This document shows positions 31,056-39,955 of a stretch of DNA of 64,000 bases, one piece after another. The position numbers and the translations under genes were made by a program. The DNA lies in the NCBI GenBank assembly GCA_020851735.1, contig JADZCD010000045.1, positions 1 to 64,000 on the forward strand, in the 5' to 3' direction. Positions within the stretch are counted from its first letter, which is position 1; the number at the start of each line of letters is the position of its first letter. The stretch is from Phycisphaeraceae bacterium. GTDB lineage: Bacteria > Planctomycetota > Phycisphaerae > Phycisphaerales > Phycisphaeraceae. The notes beneath the pieces are model-generated. The model worked only from the letters and a program-made list of their open reading frames with translations, ran no database searches and was not told where the DNA came from.

Positions 31056-33092
31056 TCAGCTTTTTTGCGCTTCCATCATCCAGCGGCCGATGGCCATCAC
31101 GGGGAAATACAGGCGATAGAGGTGATAGCGCAGGTAGAAGACCTTGGGGAAGCCGGTGCCGGTGAACCAGGGCTCGTCCCAGGTGCCGGATTCGAGCTGG
31201 GTGTCGCAGAGCCACTTGATGGCCCGCTTAACGTCCGGGTCGTGGGGGCCGAAGACAGCCATCATGCCCATGGCGCCCCAGGCGGTCTGGCTGGCGGTGG
31301 AGGGACCGACGCCTTTTAAGGTGGGGTCTTCGTAGGTTTCGCAGGATTCGCCGAAGCTGCCGTCGGCTTTCTGGACGCTCTTGAGCCATTCGCCGCCGCG
31401 GCGGACCCAGCGGCGGGAAACGTCGTAGCCGATGCGATTAAGCCCGCAGAGCACCTGCCAGGAGCCGTAGATGTAATTGACGCCCCAGCGCCCGAACCAG
31501 CAACCCTCCGGCTCCTGCTTGCCGCGGATAAAGCGGATGGCAGCCTGGACCTCGGGATTGGTCAAAGGCACGCCCATGTGGCCGAGGCACTCGAGCGTTC
31601 GGCCGGTGATGTCCGGGCAGGAGGGGTCCTGCATGGCGTTGTGGTCGGCGAAAGGAACGTGCTCTAAGAGCGGGCGGTTGTGGGTGTCACGATCGAAGGC
31701 TGCCCACCCGCCGTCGTCGTTCTGCATGGCCAGGATCCAGGCCACGCCGCGGGCGGCGGAATCGTTGGCGGCAGCCACGCCGGCACGCTTTAGGGCCATG
31801 GCGACCATGGCGGTGTCGTCCACGTCCGGGTAGTAGCCGTTGTTGAATTCAAAGTACCAGCCGCTGGGCTCGACGGGGTGTTTGACGTTGGCGGCCCAGT
31901 CGCCCAGTTGGCGGCATTCTTTTTTGACCAGCCAATCGGCGCAACGCTTGAGGGCTTCGTGGCGCCCGTCCAGACCGGCTTCCGTCAGGGCGTACAGGGC
32001 GATGCCGGTATCCCAGATGGGGCTGAAGCAGGGCTGGAGGCGAATGGTGTTCTCGGCCTTGTCGTGGAGCATCAGGTCGTCTAAGTGCTTGTGGGCCTCG
32101 ACGATCTTGGGGTGTTGGCGGTCATAGCCCATGCAGCGCAGGGCGATGATGATGTAGACCATGGGCGGGAAAATGGCGCCCAGGCCGTCGGAGCGGTCGG
32201 TGCGCTCGACGATCCATTCCTCGATGCGTTTTAAGGCTCGGCGGCGCAAAGGCGTTACGCCGGCCCGATCGATGAGCTTTAGGAGCCGATCCAGGGAGCA
32301 GAAGACTTTTGACCAGGTGCGTTGGGCATCGCCGCCTGGCATGAGCTTGTGGCGAAGCTTTGGGTCAACGTAGAGCTCGTCGATGCCCAGCTCGGAAGGC
32401 AGACGGCGGGTGGGACGGTGGGTGGCGACGATCGATAGGGGGGTGATCATCGTCCGCGTCCAGGCGCTGACTTTGTCCAGGTGGAAATAAAACCACTTGG
32501 GCAGGAAGACGATCTCGGGCGGGATGGAAGGCACCGCGGCGTAGCCACACTGGCCGAGGGCGGCGAGATAGAACTTGGTAAAGCTGTTGCATCGCTCGGC
32601 GCCGCCTAAGCGGCGGATCAGAGCGCGGGCCCGGAGCATGTGGGGAAGGTCGGGGGAGTCCCCCATCAATTTAAGAGCAAAATACCCTTTTACGGTGGCG
32701 GCCAAGTCCGGCTGGGCCCCGGGGTACTGGACCCAGGCGCCGTCCTCGGGCCGCTGAATTTTGCGCAGGTAATTAGCGATCAGAGGCAGGCGAGGGTCGG
32801 ATTCTTCCTGGATGATCCACTTTAGGAGGATGTATTCGCTTTCGAGGATCGAATCGCCTTCGAGCTCGGCGCACCAGTATCCGTCCTGAAATTGCTGGCC
32901 CAGGAGGTTGGCGACGGCCTGGTCGAGGTGGTTTTTGGCCTTGCGAGCCAAGGCTGGCCAGTCAGCCACGGAGGGGTCCGCCGAACGAAGTTTCGCTTTA
33001 TCCCCGGCAGCGTCTGAAGCATCGGATGAACCTGTGGAAACCAAATCAATCGTCAAGTCAGACTCCGTTGCTGTGGATGCCGGTGGCTTCAT
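31056..33092 (-). CDS. shc: Squalene-hopene cyclase
   Basis: Cyclises squalene to hopene/hopanol at the membrane, giving hopanoids. The protonating motif is DVDDT (Asp423-Asp426 region). Repeated QW motifs are clear: QDGYWCAELEGD, QNDDGGWAAFD, QEPEGCWFGRWG, QKADGSFGES and QLESGTWDEPWFTGTG. 678 residues; the first 40 are Asp/Ser/Thr-rich and not conserved. No other hopanoid genes adjoin. A TATAAT on the minus strand (33244-33249) may be its -10, with a 145-nt leader. Confidence 0.95.
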   Translation of the reverse strand: MKPPASTATESDLTIDLVSTGSSDASDAAGDKAKLRSADPSVADWPALARKAKNHLDQAVANLLGQQFQDGYWCAELEGDSILESEYILLKWIIQEESDPRLPLIANYLRKIQRPEDGAWVQYPGAQPDLAATVKGYFALKLMGDSPDLPHMLRARALIRRLGGAERCNSFTKFYLAALGQCGYAAVPSIPPEIVFLPKWFYFHLDKVSAWTRTMITPLSIVATHRPTRRLPSELGIDELYVDPKLRHKLMPGGDAQRTWSKVFCSLDRLLKLIDRAGVTPLRRRALKRIEEWIVERTDRSDGLGAIFPPMVYIIIALRCMGYDRQHPKIVEAHKHLDDLMLHDKAENTIRLQPCFSPIWDTGIALYALTEAGLDGRHEALKRCADWLVKKECRQLGDWAANVKHPVEPSGWYFEFNNGYYPDVDDTAMVAMALKRAGVAAANDSAARGVAWILAMQNDDGGWAAFDRDTHNRPLLEHVPFADHNAMQDPSCPDITGRTLECLGHMGVPLTNPEVQAAIRFIRGKQEPEGCWFGRWGVNYIYGSWQVLCGLNRIGYDVSRRWVRRGGEWLKSVQKADGSFGESCETYEDPTLKGVGPSTASQTAWGAMGMMAVFGPHDPDVKRAIKWLCDTQLESGTWDEPWFTGTGFPKVFYLRYHLYRLYFPVMAIGRWMMEAQKS

Positions 33093-33415
33093 GATGTTGA
33101 TCTTACCCCGTGTTCCGACAGGCCTTAACGCCGGCCGCGATGCGCCAATGAAAACGATCTACTTGTTGGCTGAGCCCTTAAGATTACTGAAAAAGGCAGA
33201 TGCGTTCAACACAGCCCAGATGAGGAATGCCCTCAAGACTGCATTATACTTGCCAATCCTCCCAGACGCGAAAAAAGCTGCGCCGGGGTATGAATGGCAG
33301 CCGTTTTCGGCTCTAGATCAAGCTGGAAATGGGGAATTAGCAAGTTGAACATAATGTATATTATAGGACGTTGCGGGTGGGGGCGAAAACGGGGGTGACC
33401 AGGCGGTCAGACCCC
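33093..33415. other. Intergenic region upstream of shc
   Basis: About 320 bp, less GC-rich than its surroundings. It holds a TATAAT on the minus strand as a possible shc -10. A 65-codon plus-strand frame (33150-33348) has no recognisable family, so it is not called. Confidence 0.5.
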
Positions 33416-33874
33416 CTAACTTAAGGCGGCGATCACGTTTGTGGGGAAAAGCCTGTCGTGGGCCAGATCGCGCAGGATGGCTCGTAACGTGGATGGGGAG
33501 ACCAGTTGATTGTCGGGGATTTGAGCAAGTTCATCCATCCCAATCCAGCGGACGGCGAGGATCTGGTCGCCCGGCTCAGGTTGATCGGCGGCGGTGGCGA
33601 CGGCACGAAAGACGAAACGGACCGATCGTTGGGCCTGATAGACGCCCAACAAGCCTTGGAGTGGGCAACTGAGGCTGGTTTCTTCGCGTAGCTCACGTTC
33701 GGCTGCGCCCAGAAGCGGCTCGCCATATTCGACATGGCCGCCGGGCAGATTCCAGCGTCCGCTGGACTGCGGCTTGCCTTCCTGGACCAACAGGAGACTG
33801 CGATCCCTGGTGAGGGCGACGCTGGCGTGGAGCAGGAATAGAGGGCGGTCTGTCCAGGGGGGCCTTGCTGTCAT
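33416..33874 (-). CDS. Nudix hydrolase
   Basis: Cleaves a nucleoside diphosphate linked to another moiety. The Nudix box is complete: GGHVEYGEPLLGAAERELRE followed by ETSL. The N-terminal half (LLLVQEGKPQSSGRWNLPGG) is typical. 152 residues. The substrate cannot be told; MutT-like or ADP-ribose-type members share this size. Confidence 0.92.
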   Translation of the reverse strand: MTARPPWTDRPLFLLHASVALTRDRSLLLVQEGKPQSSGRWNLPGGHVEYGEPLLGAAERELREETSLSCPLQGLLGVYQAQRSVRFVFRAVATAADQPEPGDQILAVRWIGMDELAQIPDNQLVSPSTLRAILRDLAHDRLFPTNVIAALS

Positions 33875-33920
33875 GGATGGTCATCTTGTAGTGGTGGAAG
33901 GTCGTTATGGTGTGGCACGC

Positions 33921-34952
33921 TCAAATCAGGCGCCTTACGCCTGGGAGTTGGTGTATGGCGACGGCGGCGAGCAATGAGATGAGGAAGACCAGGGTGGCGA
34001 TCATCGGCATAGAGCACAGAGGCGTCCATCTTAGGACGGTGATGTTGAACATGGCCAGTCCTTCGAGGATGGCGGGGTGGATCACGTAGATTCCCAGCGT
34101 CAGCAGCGCGATGCGTTGGGCCGTTTGGCTGCTGACAATCGGCCGGCGCCACTTCTGCAGCAGGCAAACGACGCTGGCGGACATGGGGATCACCGTGACG
34201 CTGTGATAGCTGTAAAAATAGTCGCTGCCGGAGAACAGATCGCCGCTCGCCCACAAGCCGTGGATGCTCTCATAGTAAAAGCCTATCGCCGTGGCGGCGG
34301 AGGAGGCCGTGAAGAGCGTCCAGAGCAGCCAAGTCGGTGGCGGGCGTGTGATCCGGGTGATGATGTGCCCAAAGATGAAATAAGGGATAAAAAATAGAAA
34401 CCAGCTGGCGAACATTCCAGGATCGGTTGACTTGCCGTGCTGAAAGGCGATGGCGGTCGCGGCGGTCAGCATGCTGACGCCGGTGAGAATGCATAGCTCG
34501 GTCAACGAGGATTGGGCCACAATCTTGCGAAAGAACGGGGTAAACAGGTAGAGCCCGCTGAGCATGTAAAGAAACCAGAGATGGTAATAGCTGTTTCCCG
34601 ACACGGCCCGCCACAGCAGGTCGGTGAGGGTAACGGGGTCACGGCCAGGCAGGTTGGATTTGAAGACCAGCCACAGCAGATAAAACATGGACCAGAACAG
34701 CGTAGGGATGAGGATGCGTGCCAGGCGTTTTCGATAGAAGAGCGTCAGAGACTCCTGCTTGTTGGGATCGAGCAGCAAGGCTCCGCTGATCATGACGAAT
34801 ACGGGCACGCACCAGCGCACCATCGAATCGCCGACGTTCATGACCCACCAGGGGACGGTGCCAGGGGGAGTCTTGTTAACGCCGGTCGCCGCGGTGTGCA
34901 GGAAAACCACGGCGAAGATGGTAGCTATGCGAGCATTATTGATCCACGGCAT
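33921..34952 (-). CDS. Membrane acyltransferase family 3 protein
   Basis: Integral membrane O-acyltransferase of the type that modifies surface polysaccharides (OatA/YiaH-like). The first segment has NNARIATIFAVVFLHTAA with the conserved His; MISGALLL and YRKRLARILIPTLFWS are also typical. About ten membrane helices, 343 residues, no extra domain. Codon and base composition is noticeably less GC-rich than neighbours, which suggests transfer. Acceptor unknown. Confidence 0.87.
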   Translation of the reverse strand: MPWINNARIATIFAVVFLHTAATGVNKTPPGTVPWWVMNVGDSMVRWCVPVFVMISGALLLDPNKQESLTLFYRKRLARILIPTLFWSMFYLLWLVFKSNLPGRDPVTLTDLLWRAVSGNSYYHLWFLYMLSGLYLFTPFFRKIVAQSSLTELCILTGVSMLTAATAIAFQHGKSTDPGMFASWFLFFIPYFIFGHIITRITRPPPTWLLWTLFTASSAATAIGFYYESIHGLWASGDLFSGSDYFYSYHSVTVIPMSASVVCLLQKWRRPIVSSQTAQRIALLTLGIYVIHPAILEGLAMFNITVLRWTPLCSMPMIATLVFLISLLAAVAIHQLPGVRRLI

Positions 34953-35161
34953 TTTGCGACCCCGGTTATCTGAACATCAAAGACGTGTCAGCTAATTATT
35001 ATATTTAAGTGTGTTGACCAACGCAATAAGAATTTGCAGCCATCGCACCGCGTCTGGACGCAGAGATGCCGTATTTTGCGGGGTGGCGGACGTAGGGCTA
35101 AGGCGCACACGCTCGCCCATGTCCGCGTTAAGGCGGCGAAAAAGGTCCAATGACGCACGGT

Positions 35162-35488
35162 TCAAAGGGTGAATCGCGCCAACGCCACCATGGCTTTGGC
35201 TATGCCCCGGCGGCGATAGTCGGGATGGACGGTGATGTGCTCGATCCAGGCCAGTGCGGAACAACCGTGCATTTGCTCAACGAGGTGAATAAGCAGATAG
35301 CCAACCGGCTGCCCGTTCTCTTGAGCCAAAATGAGGCTGTCGTGTTCGAATGACCATTCCAGGAGACCTTGGCGATTCAGGACGTAATCGGGATGGTCGC
35401 TGGTTTGGTCGGCAATAGCGCAGAGCCGATCCATTTCAATCAGATTTGCGCTGTCGTCCTTACGAGCCAATCGTACATGAGGGGTCAT
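35162..35488 (-). pseudogene. GNAT acetyltransferase, probably truncated by frameshift
   Basis: The N-terminal and central parts of a GNAT domain are intact: MTPHVRLARKDDSANLIEMD, ILAQENGQPVGYLLI, WIEHITVHPDYRRRGIAKAM with the acetyl-CoA loop RRRGIA. The frame stops 11 residues after that loop, about 50 residues short of a normal fold. A shifted frame on the same strand continues with LNRASLDLFRRLNADMGERV and more to 34992, which resembles a GNAT end (N..A..LF.RL). ATG 35488 is chosen; an upstream in-frame start lies in purN. Either a pseudogene or a base error. Confidence 0.6.
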
Positions 35489-35513
35489 GGACGGACTCCC
35501 GGATGCGTGCCGT

Positions 35514-36170
35514 TTAGGCCGGGGCAATCCGCGTGCGGCGGCCGGCGATCTTGACGCGCCCGGCGGCGAGCAGGTTGAGGGCTTCGGGGTAGGCCAGGCA
35601 TTCCTGCTCAAACACCCGGGCGGCCAGGGTGTCGGGGGTGTCGTCTTCCAGGACCGGGCAGGTGCGTTGGACGATGATCGGGCCGGTGTCGTAGGTTTGA
35701 TCGCAAAAATGCACGGTGCAGCCGGAGACTTTGCACCCGGCAGCTAATACTGCTTCGTGGACGTGGCGCCCGTACATCCCCGGCCCGCCGAAGCTGGGCA
35801 GTAAGGCGGGGTGAATGTTCACGACACGGCTGACGAAGTCGTCGGGGATGTTCAGCAGGCTCATGAAACCCGCCAGGCAAACTAAGTCGGCGCTTGCCTT
35901 ACGGACGAGTTTCCACACAACGTCCGAGAATTCAGCGGTGCTGTTCAACTGCTTGCGCGGGGCGATTTCGACGTGCAGGCTGCGTTCGCGGGCTCTTTGG
36001 ATGCCGGCGGCGTCGGCGCGGGAGCTGATGACGGCGGCGATGCGGGCGTGCAGGAGTCCGTCTTCGATCTTCTCGGCCAGGTTGACCATGGTCCGCCCGC
36101 CGCCGCTGAGCAAGACCGCCAGGCGTAGAGGTTTGACTGGGGAGGCGGGTTGAGCGCTGGTTTTGCCCAT
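35514..36170 (-). CDS. purN: Phosphoribosylglycinamide formyltransferase
   Basis: Transfers formyl from 10-formyl-THF to GAR, step 3 of purine synthesis. LAVLLSGGGRTMVNLAEKI, VISSRADAAGI, LAGFMSLL, NIHPALLPSF and CTVHFCDQTYDTGPII cover the catalytic Asn-His-Asp set. One unusual point: the first loop reads SGGGRTM rather than SG.GSN. 218 residues. Divergent from gluQ with only 21 bp between start codons; the GNAT remnant follows 25 bp downstream. Confidence 0.93.
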   Translation of the reverse strand: MGKTSAQPASPVKPLRLAVLLSGGGRTMVNLAEKIEDGLLHARIAAVISSRADAAGIQRARERSLHVEIAPRKQLNSTAEFSDVVWKLVRKASADLVCLAGFMSLLNIPDDFVSRVVNIHPALLPSFGGPGMYGRHVHEAVLAAGCKVSGCTVHFCDQTYDTGPIIVQRTCPVLEDDTPDTLAARVFEQECLAYPEALNLLAAGRVKIAGRRTRIAPA

Positions 36171-36191
36171 AAACAGGTACGATACTCGACC

Positions 36192-37349
36192 ATGAGCAGC
36201 CCACCAAACCGCCCTTTACGAACGCGCCTGGCCCCCTCCCCTACCGGGGCGCTGCACCTGGGCAATGCGCGGACGTTTTTGATGAATTGGGCGCTGGCGC
36301 GGCAGAACGGCTGGCGGATTTTGCTGCGGATCGAGGATTTGGATTCCCCGCGGGTTAAGCCTGGCGCGGATAGGCAGGCGATCGAGGACTTAAGCTGGCT
36401 GGGCATCGACTGGGACGAGGGGCCCAGCTATCAGTTGGCGGACTTGTCGCCGTATCAGGCGGCGCTGGATCGTCTGCGGGCGCAGGGGCTGACGTATGTC
36501 TGTTCCTGTACGCGCAGCGAGATTGCCAAGGCTCCATCCGCGCCGCAGGAGGGGGATCATGAGTTGCGGTATCCGGGGACGTGTCGGCCAAAGACCGATT
36601 TCAGATTTCCGATTGCCGATTTCCGATTGAAGGCGACCGATGCCACGGGACATGGGGATGAGTCAGCCCAAATCGAGAACAATCCGCAGACTCGGGACAA
36701 AAACGGCCTACACCCTCACCCTGCCCTCTCCCTCAGGGAGGGAGAGGATATTTCACTGCTTACTACCGGGGGTGACGCACGCGGCTTGTTACAGAAAAAA
36801 ACCCCGGAGCCCGGGGCGATACTTCCGGGGGCGTGGAGGGTTGTGGTGCCGGATGAGGTGGTGGTTTTTGAGGATCGGATTCGGGGGCAAGTGGAAAGGA
36901 ACGTGCAGCAGCAGGTGGGCGATTTTGTGGTGGCGACACGGAATGGGTTGCCGGCCTATCAACTGGCTGTCGTGGTGGACGACGCCCGGCAAGGGATTAC
37001 GGAGGTGGTGCGGGGGGATGATTTGTTGGATTCCACGGCGCGGCAGATCTGGCTTTATCGTTTTCTTGAGCTGGGCGATTGCCCGCGCTGGTGGCACTTG
37101 CCTTTGGTGCGCGGGCCCGACGGGCGGCGGCTGGCCAAACGACATGGCGACACGCGTATTGCCTCCTACAGGCAAAAGCGGGTGCCCCCGGAAAGGATCG
37201 TGGGCCTGTTGGCTTATTGGTCGGGTGTGAGCAGTCAACGTGAGCCCATGACGGCGGCTGATTTTTGCAGGCGGTGGAGATTAGAGGAACTGCCACGTAC
37301 GGACGTGACTTTTACAGTTGAGGATGAAGCATGGTTATGGAACGCTTAG
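36192..37349 (+). CDS. gluQ: Glutamyl-Q tRNA(Asp) synthetase carrying in-frame repeat DNA
   Basis: GluRS-like catalytic domain that attaches glutamate to queuosine in tRNA-Asp. HIGH-type motif is LAPSPTGALHLGNARTF; zinc ligands are in YVCSCTRS and RYPGTCR; the KMSKS-type loop is RLAKRHGD. There is no anticodon-binding domain, which separates it from GltX. It has 385 residues against roughly 290-310 normally. The excess, about 80 residues after PGTCR, is encoded by intergenic-type repeats (36597-36831). After it the family sequence resumes at GAWRVVVPDEVVVFEDRIRG. ATG 36192 is chosen over 36150, which would overlap purN. It overlaps the DUF192 gene by 19 bp. Confidence 0.88.
   Translation: MSSPPNRPLRTRLAPSPTGALHLGNARTFLMNWALARQNGWRILLRIEDLDSPRVKPGADRQAIEDLSWLGIDWDEGPSYQLADLSPYQAALDRLRAQGLTYVCSCTRSEIAKAPSAPQEGDHELRYPGTCRPKTDFRFPIADFRLKATDATGHGDESAQIENNPQTRDKNGLHPHPALSLREGEDISLLTTGGDARGLLQKKTPEPGAILPGAWRVVVPDEVVVFEDRIRGQVERNVQQQVGDFVVATRNGLPAYQLAVVVDDARQGITEVVRGDDLLDSTARQIWLYRFLELGDCPRWWHLPLVRGPDGRRLAKRHGDTRIASYRQKRVPPERIVGLLAYWSGVSSQREPMTAADFCRRWRLEELPRTDVTFTVEDEAWLWNA
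36597..36831 (+). repeat. Intergenic-type repeat DNA inserted in gluQ
   Basis: Four pieces: imperfect GATTTCCGATT tandem units (36597-36629); hairpin CCTCTCCCTC-AGG-GAGGGAGAGG (36725-36747), like the one at 13300-13320; hairpin CCCCGG-AGC-CCGGGG after an A-run (about 36802-36816); and ACTTCCGGGGG (36821-36831). All are kinds of sequence found between genes elsewhere in the window, yet no stop or frame change results. Confidence 0.75.
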
Positions 37350-37831
37350 TTTTCCCGCGTCTGGTTTTGGGATTGGGATTGTTGCTGGCGGCGCTGAGCG
37401 CTTGTTCGCGAGGCGGTCAGGCGGGGGAGGCGGATACGGTGTCCGTTCCGATCGGCGGGCAGGTCTATCACCTTAGGCTGGCGATGGACCCGGAGAGCCG
37501 ATTTAAGGGGCTTTCGGATGAGCCGAGCTTGCCGGCGGACGGAGGCATGTTGTTTGTTTTTCCGGAGCCGGAGGCGCAGATATTCGTGATGCGGCGGTGT
37601 TTGTTTCCCATTGACCTGATTTTCGTCAGCCCCACGGGGCGCATCACGACGCTGCACCGGATGACCGTGGAGCCTTACGAAACGGCGGAAAATCAGCTTC
37701 GCCGGTACCCAAGCCGGTGGGCGGTGCAGTACGCCATCGAGCTTACGGGGGGCCAGATCGACAAGCTCGGATTGCAGGAAGGGCAAATGATCGCGGGGTT
37801 GCCCGCGGAGCTTAAGCAGCGGGCGCGATGA
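37331..37831 (+). CDS. DUF192-family lipoprotein
   Basis: Exported protein of the DUF192 family, function unestablished. A signal peptide ends in a lipobox (LGLLLAALSAC, Cys25). The domain follows: YHLRLAMDPESRFKGLSDEP, GGMLFVFPEPEAQIFVMRR, PIDLIFVSPTGRITTLHRM and the final IAGLPAEL. 166 residues. Starts inside the gluQ 3' end, so probably translated from the same message. Confidence 0.88.
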   Translation: MVMERLVFPRLVLGLGLLLAALSACSRGGQAGEADTVSVPIGGQVYHLRLAMDPESRFKGLSDEPSLPADGGMLFVFPEPEAQIFVMRRCLFPIDLIFVSPTGRITTLHRMTVEPYETAENQLRRYPSRWAVQYAIELTGGQIDKLGLQEGQMIAGLPAELKQRAR

Positions 37832-37884
37832 TCCGATAATCCCCAGCGGGCGAGCCATTTTTTCATTTGCCTGGAAGCTGCCGC

Positions 37885-39180
37885 ATGGGGCGAAACGCAC
37901 TGCTATTGATCGGGTCCTCTCCCGCGGCCCTCAATCAGGACTACGTGGAAAAGTCGATTCAGCGCTGGGTGAAGGACGCGGTGCGCCCGCCGATCGTGCC
38001 TTTGTCCATGGAGCGCGTGCTTGGGGACCCCCTGCTGCTCAATCAGGCGGGCGCGGCGTGGATCATACTGGACGGCCAGGCTGATTCCCCGGCGGAAAAT
38101 GTGATCGGCCTGTTGGCGGAAAAGCGCGTGCCGATGATGCTTTCCCTGCCGGAGGACTTGGCGACGCAGGACGCCTGGCAGTTTGAAGAAGCGGTATTTC
38201 TGACGCCTCCGCCTTACGGCCCGGAAACATTGTCCGCGTGCCTGAACATGCTCTGGCACCAGAACCAGGCTAGTCAGCCGCTCTTGCGTGAAATGGAGAT
38301 GCTTGGCGCCCAGCACAACGGAGCTTGCGCGCAGATCCACAAGATGGACGAGGAAATGCGCCTGGCAGCGCAACTGCAGCGCGAACTGCTCCCCCCCACT
38401 CCTCCCGTGGTTCACGGCATTGAATTTGTCACGCTGTTTCGCCCGGCCAGCTATGTCAGCGGTGACGTGTATGACCTGGTTTCCTTAGGTGACGACTGCG
38501 TGGGGATTTTTCTGGCTGACGCGGTTGGACACGGTGTGCCGGCGGCGATGATGACGGTGTTTATTCTGCAGGCTTTTCGGGCCAGCACGCAGGAAGGCAT
38601 TCGGCCCGGGCAGGCACAGCCGACGGACGGTCGGACGCTTTCGCCCGGGGAGGCGATGTTCCGCATCAACCGGCAGCTCATCGGGCAGCATTCGGGGAAG
38701 ATTCGCACGGCGACCGCTCTGTACGCGGTGCTTGATTGCCGTACGCACCGGCTTTCGCTCGCTCGGGCCGGGCACCCCGCCCCCCTGCTGCTTAAGCCCG
38801 ACGGCACGGTGCAATCCCTGGAAGTGGATGGCCCGCTCTTAGGCGTGTTCGTCGAGGCTCATTTTGACAGTCTGCAATGCCAGCTTCATGACGGGGATCG
38901 ACTGCTGTTTTACAGCGATGGATTTGAGCTGGCGTTTCCCAAAATCGACGACGGCAGCGGGCAACGGAAATTTTTCAATCCTCAGTTTCTTGAGGAGTTT
39001 GACGACCTGATCCAGGGCAATCCCCAGCAGGCTCTGGAAAAACTGGCCGGCAAACTGGATCAGCAGATCGGGTCGCTTAATCAGATTGACGATTTGACGG
39101 CCTTGATGGTGGGCGTGCACGCCCAAGCCCCGGCGGAGGCTGCGCAGAGCCAGGCGCCGCTAACCAAGATCAGCGTGTGA
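37885..39180 (+). CDS. PP2C-type (SpoIIE/RsbU) serine phosphatase with unassigned N-terminal domain
   Basis: The C-terminal 240 residues form a SpoIIE-type phosphatase: LQRELLPPTPP, FRPASYVSGDVYDLV, GIFLADAVGHGVPAAMMT (metal-binding Asp), LARAGHPAPLLL, LLFYSDGFELAFP, DDLTALMVGV. Residues 1-140 have an alternating strand-helix pattern (ALLLIGSSPAALN, GAAWIILDGQ, VPMMLSLPED) like a degenerate receiver domain but lack the expected phospho-acceptor Asp cluster. A coiled-coil linker (EMEMLGAQHNGACAQIHKMD) joins them. Likely part of a partner-switching cascade; no anti-sigma factor or antagonist is adjacent. ATG 37885 is chosen over TTG 37867. Confidence 0.87.
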   Translation: MGRNALLLIGSSPAALNQDYVEKSIQRWVKDAVRPPIVPLSMERVLGDPLLLNQAGAAWIILDGQADSPAENVIGLLAEKRVPMMLSLPEDLATQDAWQFEEAVFLTPPPYGPETLSACLNMLWHQNQASQPLLREMEMLGAQHNGACAQIHKMDEEMRLAAQLQRELLPPTPPVVHGIEFVTLFRPASYVSGDVYDLVSLGDDCVGIFLADAVGHGVPAAMMTVFILQAFRASTQEGIRPGQAQPTDGRTLSPGEAMFRINRQLIGQHSGKIRTATALYAVLDCRTHRLSLARAGHPAPLLLKPDGTVQSLEVDGPLLGVFVEAHFDSLQCQLHDGDRLLFYSDGFELAFPKIDDGSGQRKFFNPQFLEEFDDLIQGNPQQALEKLAGKLDQQIGSLNQIDDLTALMVGVHAQAPAEAAQSQAPLTKISV

Positions 39181-39189
39181 GCGCCAGCG

Positions 39190-39843
39190 TTACCCTATAA
39201 AACCAGATGCCCGCAGCTTGTCCATGGTCAGGCCACCCTCACCTAATTGGGTGCGCAGCCAGTGGACGATGGTCTTGGCGACGATGTCGGTTTCCAGGTT
39301 GACCGGAGCGCCGGCCTGGGCGGCGCCTAACGTGGTCAGGCGCAGGGTGGTGGGGATCAAGGCGACGTCGAACGAATCGCTTGTGACCGAAGCGATGGTA
39401 AGCGACACGCCGGCGATGGCGACCGAGCCCTTGGGCACGATATAGGGCAACAACTCGGCGGGGGGACGGATGGTGATCCGGTATTCCTCAGCCCCTGCTT
39501 GCACGCGGGCGATCTGTCCTACGCCGTCCACGTGGCCCTGGACAAAATGCCCGCCCAAGGGGGTGTTGGCGGTCAGGGAGGGTTCGAGGTTAACGGGGTG
39601 GCCCACCTTCAGCGTGCCGAGCATCGTTTTGGCCAACGTTTCCTGGATGACGTCGAAGGCCAGGGCGCCGGGGCGGTCGCCCTGGGATGGGGCCAGCGTC
39701 AGGCAGCAGCCACTTACGCAGATGCTGTCGCCCGGCTGGGCGTGGATGGGGACGGACTGGGGGTCGATGGCCAGGCGGGCGCCGAAAGGCTGGGGAGTGA
39801 TGGCAGCCACGCGACCTAAACCCAGGACGATGCCGGTAAACAT
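39190..39843 (-). CDS. ribE: Riboflavin synthase, alpha chain
   Basis: Dismutates two 6,7-dimethyl-8-ribityllumazines to riboflavin. The N-terminus MFTGIV is diagnostic. Two lumazine-binding barrels are present: VNLEPSLTANTPLGGHFVQG with HVDGVG, and a second with GSVAIAGVSLTIASV and VNLETDIVAKTIVHWL. 217 residues. It lies alone, convergent with the phosphatase gene and divergent from aspS. Confidence 0.94.
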   Translation of the reverse strand: MFTGIVLGLGRVAAITPQPFGARLAIDPQSVPIHAQPGDSICVSGCCLTLAPSQGDRPGALAFDVIQETLAKTMLGTLKVGHPVNLEPSLTANTPLGGHFVQGHVDGVGQIARVQAGAEEYRITIRPPAELLPYIVPKGSVAIAGVSLTIASVTSDSFDVALIPTTLRLTTLGAAQAGAPVNLETDIVAKTIVHWLRTQLGEGGLTMDKLRASGFIG

Positions 39844-39888
39844 AGGAGCAGTTTAGGAGTTTTGCAGCCGGAGGCCAAGGGCGGAACC

Positions 39889-39917
39889 TTGGAGGCTTGT
39901 TTTACCGATGGTATGAT
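39889..39917 (+). promoter_or_regulatory. Promoter of aspS
   Basis: TTGGAG (39889-39894), 17-bp spacer, TATGAT (39912-39917). The predicted leader is about 32 nt with AAGGAAAA before the ATG. Confidence 0.6.
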
Positions 39918-39955
39918 CTGCGGCCTCGTTAAGCCTTAAGGCAAGGAAAATCAAC

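Noticed and set aside
33150-33348. 65-codon plus-strand frame upstream of shc
   Set aside because: Less GC-rich and superficially protein-like, but no family match, no clear ribosome site and no partner; left as intergenic.
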